From the NCBI GenBank assembly GCA_031772625.1, contig CM062804.1:1023107208-1023171207 (forward strand): a stretch of 64,000 bases of DNA, read 5' to 3'. This DNA comes from Pinus tabuliformis. Lineage: Eukaryota > Streptophyta > Pinopsida > Pinales > Pinaceae. The position numbers and the translations under genes were made by a program. How positions within the stretch are numbered: position 1 is the first letter of the stretch; each line of letters begins with the position of its first letter. Positions 55,491 to 64,000 of the stretch are shown piece by piece. Under the pieces are notes generated by a model. That model was given only the letters and a program-made list of their open reading frames with translations. It did no database searches and was not told the origin of the DNA.

Positions 55491-58400
55491 TGTCACACCT
55501 CTATTTCCATGCACATAAATTTTTTTTATTGAATGCCTAACTTACCATGTTAGCGGAACATTATATGATACTCAGGTTTAAGTCTGCGCATTGCATTTAT
55601 CTACTATACACATACAATACACAATATATAATAAGTTGTTGATCTTATGTCTATTGCTGTAACTTTGGCTTACGTATACCACGTGGTAAGGTAATGTGTT
55701 ATCAGCAGTGGGGTGTTGAACGTATGCCTTTCCCATGACATAGTCTTACTATAGTTTATCAAACGGTAAAGTATATTAATAAGGCACGGCCTTTGATGGT
55801 CCTACCGCAGAGTTCACAGCTGCCACTTCACACTCGCCTTTAAGACAGCAGTCCTGAAGAGGGCAGGTGGCATGGCCTGCCTCATTTGGCCATGTGACAC
55901 CTTGGAAACGCGGATCTCGATCTTAACAATGTTGTTTCCCGCCTTGCTTCGACAGCTCGGATCTCATCCGGAGATCGGATGGTTGTCATGCGCCCAAGTG
56001 TTTATGTTGATACTTATACTCCTTCCTACACTCTCGGGTTCATTTGCGTGCTCAGCCCTTTCCAGCTCCGGTTCTGTGTGCCAATTTGGGGTTCATATCA
56101 CCAGCAGCACTTCTTCGCTCTGTAAGCGCCCAGGAATCGAGCAACGCTCGTCATTCGGCCATCTCAGGTATTGATCTCGGACTACTAGATTCATTGAGTT
56201 ATTTCAGTTCACTGTGTCTATTTCAGTTTACTTTATTTATTGGAAGATGATTTCTTATTGATTGGTCTCTTGCTGCTATGAAGCACAGTCAGTTCGTGCA
56301 ACCTCTCGCATGGAACAAGGATGATTACCTGTGGCGGTTCAACCTTCTTGGTCACGGGTAAGTTAAAGCTCATGATGCTTTGCCTGTACTTCAACATTCG
56401 GAATTATAGATCTTAAGACATGGTTACGGTTGATGCAGGCCGCCGCTCCAACGCAGGCCTCCTTATGTCATTTGCTGAGGTATTCTCTGTAGAGAACCCT
56501 CACGGTTTGCATCCTCATGTCGTCAGGTCTTAACAGTAAATCTTTGGTTAAGTGTTTATTCCAATGGAGCCTGAGTTTCTGTACCAATGTTCATAGTTTC
56601 GTTGATTTACAGTACTGTATTTTTCTTTAAGGCACACCGAGTTTAATGGGCAAACATACTCTTAGATTTTGGTTGCGGATCTAGCCTCAGCGCTCAGGTC
56701 CTGCAACGGTTTTCCTGTGGCTTGTACTCGTGCCATAAGATTGGTCAATTTCTCTTTCAGGGTTTACCACCCTATGTTATATGTAATTTATATTCATGTT
56801 ATGAGGAGATGGTCTAATTCTCAGGCGATTTACGCATAGACAAAGTATTGTGAACTGTGTAAGCTTCGTAGCAACTTTGCTTTGTTATTTTATATGATTC
56901 TGTTCTCGAATCTCCTTAATATCAATACAGAGTATAGGGTTTATCAGTTATAGTGATGGTTACTTGTTTTAAATGACTGCAGCAGCATATTAATCTTGTA
57001 TTACGATGATATTTACAGTCTCGCTCTATTCCTATACTGTATGTTCATTATTTATGCTGGTTTGTACAGCATGCATTCCGAGATTGTTTCTATATTGTTC
57101 TTTCTTTTCCTATGGTAATGCCGCTCTTAATCGAGGTCGGCTATATGCACAGTTTTCTTTGTATTTACAATGTTTGACCCATTCGGGTTGCATGCACAGA
57201 ACTGTATATGTATATTTGTAACCCTTTCGTAGTTACATGCATAGGGTTATATAAACGAATGTATTTCCTTTTACAGCTACATGCACAGGAATATGTAATA
57301 TTTGCAATCCTTTCCACAGTTACATGCACGGGATTTATAAATAACTGTAACCCTTTATCACAGTTACATGCACGGGATTTATAAATGTAAATGTATATTT
57401 CTTCCTGTATCGTTTTAAGGACTAGCTCTCAGCTACCATGTCTGCTAATGCTGTAACCTATGCTCACGGTTATGGAGTACTAAATGATTCTTGCCTCCGT
57501 TATACAGTTTATCGACAACCTTTGTATATCTAGAACACCTGTCTGTTCATTTCCATGTCATTCACTTACCCTGTTATCAGTAGGGTTTGTTATTCTCACA
57601 TCGATGGTAACATCTGGTTACGGTCGGTACCTCTGCTCTCGGATTCCAGAGGTCCTAACCCGCATTTACAGTCGACATGTTACAATAATGGTTTATTTTC
57701 TATCAAGTGATTAATATCGATGTTTACTGTTAACTCTTTAGTTATTAAACAGAGTCTTGTTTTCCACTAATAAGGGTATCTCAAGTCCGTTACTCAGTAA
57801 CCGGATCTTGGTAATCCCTTCCCGTGCCAATACTCCTTCTTGGCTTCATCTATGTGTACTCTGTTTACTCTGAAGCTAACTCAGACCTTGTCTGTTAGCT
57901 AACAGTCTGTCCTATAGTTTGAGAACTACAACTGTATATTTACATTAACGCTACAGTATCTAGGAAAATGAAATACATATTTTCCTGTTGACTTCTGTAA
58001 CATTTATCGCATATATACTGCTATTCAGAGACTTTACAGTTTGAGACCGTACCTGGCTCGCCAGAGTCGGGAATGGTCCTCAAACAAAATAAGTCACCTG
58101 AGCTTTAGCTCCGCTCGTCCACCCAGCCATGAGACCCATCCCTCAGATGGAAGTCTCCCCCCGAGCCATCTTGCAGACCTCAAGCCCTCAGCAAGAATTA
58201 CGCACTCTGTGCTTGGCTATCTGGTCCCAACCAGACTTAACCAGTCTTTTCTTTCTTTCTTTTTCCTTTTTCCTCTTCTTGGAAAAGGTCTCCTCTGCCT
58301 GTCCCCACAGCCTAGAGCTTCCCCCTACAGCCAGGACTTTTCCTGCTCTTGGGAGGTAGTTTCCATCAGTTAATGTAACTGATCTCTTTCTTTTAAATTC

Positions 58401-58551
58401 ACCTCTTAGAGGCTGCCAGCATTTCAAGAAAAATATTTAAATTACTTTTTCAAAATAGTTTATCACAGTTTGTTTTTAAACATAAACAACAACTGTATTA
58501 ATGTCTTTTACCACAATAATTTTCATATTTACAGAATCTGGGGTTATTACA
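55491..58551 (-). repeat. Element D, 5' LTR
   Basis: Full-length partner of 47704-50763 at about 98% identity. The LTR holds short open frames on both strands, but they are repeated passively with the LTR and show no family match. Confidence 0.95.
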
Positions 58552-58556
58552 AACTA
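58552..58556. repeat. Target-site duplication of element D, right copy
   Basis: AACTA, exact partner of 47699-47703. Confidence 0.9.
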
Positions 58557-60950
58557 AGTTAAGTGATTTATGATCCTAGTTGAAGGAGAACAAATGTTGT
58601 CTTACTCCAGCATTTACTGCAACAAATAAGATATCCAAATCTGGTTTAGTCATAATGAGATTTCCCTAGAAGGCTGAAACTTATAAAGAACATTTTGGTA
58701 TCTTTCTTTTGGATTGCCTAGAAGGTTAGGGTGTTAAGAATTGAAATATTGTCCATTGTCTCCACTATTTTCTTTTGTATAGCATAAAAACCCTAAGAAT
58801 AAATGTTTACACATTTAGGATCCAAGAATTCTTTGGTTAAGTGTTGAAACTTCTGTTTTGCATTAATGTCATTTTTGCTTCCAAAATTTCAATATGGTGT
58901 TAGAACGTTTGTGGCTAAGACCACTATAGGTGTAACCAAGGGATTCTATTTCAACTAAAGACACTTGATAAAGGTGCTTGACCTTGCTTGAGGTTGTTGG
59001 ACATGAAAGTGAAACCAGTGTTCCATGGGGATGCATCCCTCAGGGTTAGGTGCACACATCCATCGCATGTGGGACAAGGGGACCTCTGGGGAAATGTTTC
59101 CCTTCATCCCCCTTTTTGGGAGATGCAAGGGGACATAGCGACAGACATTTCCCTAGTGTGGGGGATGCAACATCCCAAAAAGGATGCTTCTAAGAGTCCC
59201 CCATTAATTTTGTTTGATAACAATAATTTATGAGTGGAGAAGCTTAATATTAAATCCTAAGGCCCTACTAATGCTTTGTAATTAATGGTAATGTTAAATT
59301 ATTAAAGTAAAAGTGATATTCTCCTTTATCTTTTATTTTCATCCTTTTGCTTACATTTTTAACATTACAATGAAATGACTTGGGATTTTTGAGAGTGGTT
59401 TCAACCTCATTGGACTTCATCTGGAGAAAATAGTATTTCATATCCCATTCAAAATTTAGCAAACTTAACAGTTTTCAAGATTTCAATGTTGGCAGGATTG
59501 CAATGTTTCTACTGGATTCTATCAAGTATGAGGTTCTGGAACTAACATTTAATCAGGAGCACCAAGCCCAAAATCAACCCTTTTGAGGGGGGCATGCCCC
59601 TTTTATCACTCTAAGATTTTCCTAGTCTGTAGAGAAAAACCCTAAGGTAACTCTTTCAAACCAATCTTTAGGGCCAAAGGCTAGCCCTTTCAAGTCGGAG
59701 AGGGCTCTCTCGTTTACAATTCAACTACCTAGTGTCACTTCAACAGTTGGCTGTGTCTTTAGTACAGTGGCTAGATCATGAGTTCAGTAGGGTTTGAAAA
59801 TGATGGCAAGGAAGAGAGAAAGTCTATCCTTAGGCATGGAGTCATAGCAAATTCAAATCAATAAGCGGTTACTAGGATGTTGGATGTAGTGATAGAGGCT
59901 AAGAGCAGGATAGTTGATGTATCCTTAGACAATCTTGCCATTGAGAGTGGTAGGAGAAAATAACAAAAAATTGTTTAAAACAGAGCATTTGATAGAAGAA
60001 TTTTGTTCAGTTTAGATAAGAAAAGTCATACTTAAATGGTAAAAATAGAGCATGAAAATGAAGCATGAATTCCACTTTAATACCTTCATTCAATCATAAG
60101 GAAGATAAACATTTAATGAAAATAACATAGGTAAACACATTCACCGAGAAACAGACCAGGACATATAAACACATGAATTCTCAACTTTGAAACACTATGT
60201 TCTTCTTATCACTAGTCACCTAGGATTAACCAACAATAACAAAGCACATACACTGATTACAATTTTTCTCAAATTTTGAACCATTGGTTTTTAGTCATTA
60301 TCAACTTTATAGAGTACTTGCAAAACCATAAGCATGTTTTTAGAAATGCCTTAATTACAACAATCTCAAAATAGTTAATTATATCTCTAATTAAAACTAA
60401 ATACATTACATTTCTCAATAATAAAACAAGATGATAATGTTTTTTATCTGAGAATTATGTTGTTGCTGAAGACCTGGTTGAAGCTAAGGATCAAAACTAA
60501 TTACTGATATTCTACCCAAATTTTATGAAAGCCCTACTTCATCATCAAGCTTGGTATGGTAATTTCTTTCTTGAAATTTGGCCTTGATCCACAAAAAAGG
60601 GAATTCGGTATGTAGATCCTTCCTTTAGGGTTTTATTTGCTCCAAACTGCTCCTTGTTTCCTTAAACAAATAGGATTTTCCCGAGCCTTGACGAATTAAC
60701 TGGAATACCTCAAATCAGGAGAAAAATTGGGAACTGTTGACAGATTAAATGATTGTTTTCTCAAAACGGGGCAAAAATTCGCATTGTTAATATAACTGTC
60801 ACCACTCATCCAAAATGAAGTGCAAATAGTGCGAACGGATTAAATTTCTGTGCTATATAAAAATTCTCCTAAAAGGTTGTTGGAAAAACAAAAACTGCAT
60901 ACAAATGCTTCATTTGAGTATGCTAGGTGCCTGCAACAAAATATCAACTT
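58557..60950. other. Anonymous sequence
   Basis: No supported gene. A G-rich stretch at 59030-59190, with repeated GGGGA/GGGATGCA words, and A-rich DNA at 60000-60450 are the only visible features. Confidence 0.4.
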
Positions 60951-60954
60951 CACT

Positions 60955-61389
60955 CTATCTCCTTTTCCTAGTCTTCTTGGCTTTAGCAGTATGCTCTTTG
61001 CTTTGATTTTTAGGCTTCCTAGAACTAGCAATTTTATCTTTGTTTATGACCATATATCTATGAGGTGTGTTATCTACCTCAATTACTTGTTGTGTCAGGC
61101 TAGGGTTTTGCTTGAGCTTGAATTTCAACCTCAATTTATTTAGTGGTATAGTGTGCAGCCTTCTTTCCCCATAGATCTCAGCTAGTGTAGACTCCTCAAC
61201 AACCTCTATTTTCTCTGTCTCAGGATCAACAGCTTCAGCCTCTATTTCCTCTATTGGTTCAAAAACTTTTGTATGTTCAGGAGATGACATAAGAGGAGGA
61301 GACATGGCTTTCCTTTCTAGAATTCTCCTAATTCTTCTCGTGTAGACCTTTCTCATTTCAAGAAAGAGAGGAGGAGGTTTGGTCATCAT
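60955..61389 (-). pseudogene. 144-codon charged ORF beside the element A-type gag
   Basis: I do not recognise this frame. It starts MMTKPPPLFLEMRKVYTRR, has a very acidic middle (EEIEAEAVDPETEKIEVVEE), then IYGERRLHTIPLNKLRLKFK and a strongly basic end (KAKKTRKRR) like a nuclear localisation signal. It lies directly downstream of the gag remnant in the same orientation. Element A has unrelated sequence at the equivalent place, so this is a different junction or a captured segment. Confidence 0.4.
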
Positions 61390-61403
61390 GCTTTTCCTCT
61401 GAA

Positions 61404-62560
61404 TTATACTCTAGACAGATGAGGTCCCTCCATGTTGTACACAGGTTTTTGTGGTATTTTATTATTAGGATTCAGAAGTGGTTGAGTGGGTAGTTGATTT
61501 GGTTTTTGTTGAAATGGTGAGGAGATTTGTGGGTTTTGATTCTGAACTAGAATTTGTGGTAATTGGTTACCTTGGGGAATTTGATTAGATGGTGGTATAA
61601 ATTGTGGTGGAAGATAGGATGGCGAGTATTGTTGATATTGAGCATAGGCTCCATAAGGATTTTTCCATCCTTGATTCCAAGATTGTGACTGTGGCTGAGC
61701 CCAAGGCTGCCAGGCTGGATTCCAATTATTTTGTGAAGACTGAGCAAATTTTTGTGGTCTCAACCCTTGTGGTTGATTTCTTTGGGGTTTTTTCCATGGT
61801 CTCTTGGCTATAAAGTAAAGAGGATCTACTTGTTATGGAATCCCCTCATCGTTAAATACAGCCTTGAGACCTGGTAAAGAAGGACATTCCTTCGTATCAT
61901 GATCATATACACATATGACACAAGTTTCTATGGCTTTTGAATATAAGGGACACTCTCTTAGAACATGTTTCTTTAGACATTTGGGACAGAAGATAGATAA
62001 TGTAGCATTTTCAGAATTTTACTTATTTTGTATTTTAAGGGTGTTTATCTGCTCACTTACACTCCGTAAAATATCTTTCTTAAAGGTATCAAGAAAGTCT
62101 CCTAATTCTGCCTTGCTGACTATCCCAGTTGCAGATTTATTAATTCTTGACAAATGGTAGTCAGGGAATATCTCCCTTCCCAGTTAGGTTAAGAAGATCG
62201 ATCCACTCATATTTAATAGCTCTGAGTAAAAGGGATTTTAAGGTTTCCTCATCCAAATTATCCATTTTTGCTCTTTTAACATTGTAGACAAACCTTTCTA
62301 CTAAATCTTCAATATTTTCATCTTCTTTTTGTTTCATTTTGAAGACTTTGTCTTTAAAGTTATTAATCTCTGTATTTTCCTAAGAAATCCTGTTTCATTT
62401 TCCCCCATGTTGTTATAGAATGAACTCCTAGACTCACGAACCATTTTAATGCTGAGCCTTTTAATGTAGCAGGGAAAAATTTTAATTTTTGAGCATCATG
62501 CAGATAGTCATATGATCTGCTTAATACTTCAAATTCTATTAGAGTCAGTCTGTTCAGCCC
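61404..62560 (-). mobile_element. Element E: gag remnant of the element A family
   Basis: In element sense the sequence matches element A from its Gag entry (FEVLSRSYDYLHDAQKLKFF, SLGVHSITTW) through the zinc-knuckle region (about 61850-62010) to the N/P/Q-rich tail (SQNNWNPAWQPWAQP). Similarity to element A ends near 62550 on one side and 61420 on the other. It is broken, with several breaks. No LTR of the 2970-4328 type is next to it. Confidence 0.8.
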
Positions 62561-63075
62561 TCCGTAAGAGATCAAAACCTCTTTGTTGCATTTCATATTA
62601 GGAGTCCTACCCAGTCATCTACATTCCATTAGGCGCATGGATTATCTAACGAGAGTGGTTTTCCTCATGTCCCTCATGTCATTTACCTGCTGGTTCATGT
62701 CTGTTCATTAAAAAGGCACATACAGTCTTATTTTCATTAAAATTTGCAAAATCTTGTCTTTAGGGTTTCATGGTCAATTAGGTCAAGGTTCCTTTAGGGT
62801 TTCATCAATAAATGTGTCAAAGTGTCCAATAATCACCAGCAGGCATGAGGAGGTTTCCTTATCAAATAATTTCATCACCAAGTGTTCGACATTGTGTTTT
62901 AACACATAATATTTGGCATTTATTGTACTAAAATCATGTAAAAAAAAATTTCTCATTGTAAATTTCTTCATCTTCACCCTGGTTATTTCCTTAGCCTAAG
63001 AAGCTCCAACACCTGCAAAACACAAGCAAAGTTCAGCTCATCTAGTTCATCAACAAAGCCAAAAGGGGAAAAAGT
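62561..63075. other. Unassigned sequence between gag remnant and LTR fragment
   Basis: About 500 bp with no match elsewhere in the window. A 64-codon frame on the minus strand (62783-62977) shows no recognisable family. Confidence 0.35.
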
Positions 63076-64000
63076 CCAAAAAAAAGAGTTTGAAATCAAA
63101 TCATTTTGAAAACATTATAAAAGTGGCTTTTGGAAAAGTTAATTTGAAAAGACCATGTATAAAACATGTCTCCAAATGTGTAAAGCTCATTTGCACTCCA
63201 AGAGCAAAGAGAAAGCAAAAAAAAATCATTTTGGGGTGAGCAAGGTGAAATCAGAGAAAATTGATCAAAAAACTGGTGCGTGGCGCATACACTGGGCGCA
63301 GCACATTGGGCCTCAGAACCTAGTGTAAAATAACACGGGTGTGGCGCATTGGTGAGGCGCGGTGCATTGGGTTGAGTGCATGGCGCATACAGCCAGGAAG
63401 CTTGAAATTTACCAAATCTGCTCCAAAATCGCTCAAATCACCCAAAACTGCACGGATTTGTCAGGTAGAGCCTCCATTATTATTCTCTATCCAAGTTGGG
63501 TGCCTACTTCATGATGCTCGTTTCATGGTGATTGCTTAAAGAAGTTGAACCCTATCATTTTAAGTTCCTCCAACAAAAATTGTTGCCTAGGGTTTTGATG
63601 ACTATTTTTCCACCAAGTTTACTCCCTTATCCTTTTTTCATTGATTCCCTTATTCCTTAAGTTCCACTACCCCCTTAAAACACTAATCCCTTATCCTAAG
63701 TCCCCTTTCTCAAAATCCCGAATGCACAAAACCATAGTCTCATACTTAAAATTCCCAAACCCTAATGGCTATCCCGAGAGCTTCACGTCATCATTCGACA
63801 GAACGTACCATCATTCAGAGGGTTGTTACCATCATGCCAAGTTCCACACATTGAGGACTCAAATGATGTTTCTAAGCAAGAAAAGATGAATTTGGGAAAA
63901 CTGAGAGAGTTTTTTTGTCCAAAACAGGCCAAGGAAGAAAAAACTCCATCACTTTTTACACAGGTGTCATGGTTTAGGAGAAATGTCAAAAATACAGTTT
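63076..64000 (-). repeat. Inverted fragment of the copia-type LTR
   Basis: The minus strand matches 6290-7236 at roughly 95% by eye, including the four ATGCGCCGCGC-like units (63270-63395 here). It leaves the window on the right, so its full extent is unknown. Similarity stops at 63076, about 73 bp short of the LTR end inferred at 7309. Confidence 0.85.

Larger units (their letters stand above)
47704..58551 (-). mobile_element. Element D: nearly whole chromovirus (Ty3/gypsy, Tekay/Del-like)
   Basis: The element is 10.85 kb, with 3.06-kb LTRs and a perfect 5-bp target-site duplication. It is in minus orientation: initiator-Met primer site at 55471-55487, polypurine tract at 50764-50775. It encodes Gag, protease, RT, RNase H, integrase and a C-terminal chromodomain. 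The long LTRs and the chromodomain suggest the Tekay/Del group, but the clade is inferred. I counted about 55-60 differences between LTRs by eye (about 2%), which at conifer-like rates means a few to ten million years. Nearly whole, with roughly four to six breaks. Confidence 0.95.

Noticed and set aside
58889-58905. TGGTGTTAGAAC as a decayed initiator-Met primer site
   Set aside because: There is no LTR border before it and no gag after it; chance is as likely.
1-64000. CRISPR arrays, rRNA, tRNA genes, bacterial operons
   Set aside because: The short tandem arrays have diverged units without unique spacers. No tRNA or rRNA sequence was recognised apart from primer-binding sites. Introns, LTR elements and a LINE show plant nuclear DNA.

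Overview
The window reads as intergenic DNA from a large, repeat-rich seed-plant nuclear genome. A gymnosperm is plausible but not proven: transposable elements are deeply nested and mostly old, LTRs reach 3 kb, and no convincing host protein gene is present. Nearly everything recognisable is a transposable element or a tandem repeat. One 100-base assembly gap lies at 29833-29932.

Left part (1-28.4 kb). The window opens inside a broken Ty3/gypsy element of Athila/Tat type (gag, protease, part of RT, polypurine tract, LTR 2970-4328). A second internal start (primer-binding site and gag) follows the same LTR directly. Next comes a broken Ty1/copia element: a probable 2.1-kb LTR, then an initiator-Met primer site, gag, protease and integrase. 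Tat-like element B (9356-28127, ~1.05-kb LTRs, tRNA-Arg-type primer site) sits inside the copia integrase. B is itself split by Tat-type element C (11813-22533, minus strand). C carries a low-complexity Gag, an integrase, a second RNase H downstream of it, and an antisense plant-mobile-domain ORF. LTR divergence fits this order: B about 10%, C about 5%.

Middle part (28.4-47.7 kb). Anonymous DNA with several minisatellites is followed by a possible promoter/exon-like stretch (33.2-34.4 kb) and a T/G-rich satellite of ~259-bp units that recurs at 45-46 kb. A full-length L1-type LINE (37775-44803, minus strand, 13-bp target-site duplication, poly-A) lies between the two satellite blocks. It has ORF1, a decayed ORF2 and an unusual third ORF that has its own TATA-like box. 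A small inverted-repeat element (MITE-like) lies at 46.6-46.9 kb in AT-rich DNA.

Right part (47.7-64 kb). A nearly whole chromovirus (element D, 47704-58551) has 3.06-kb LTRs about 2% diverged, a perfect AACTA target-site duplication, initiator-Met primer site, gag, pol and chromodomain. Anonymous DNA follows, then a minus-strand gag remnant of the same family as the element at the window start, and finally an inverted fragment of the copia-type LTR seen at 5.2-7.3 kb.

The most unusual signal is an array of short hairpins in the non-coding parts of elements B and C. The stems change sequence from unit to unit but stay paired, while the loop keeps a core close to RRCTCGTTAAA. This is what conserved RNA structure looks like. 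Next in interest are the LINE third ORF and the antisense ORF of element C.
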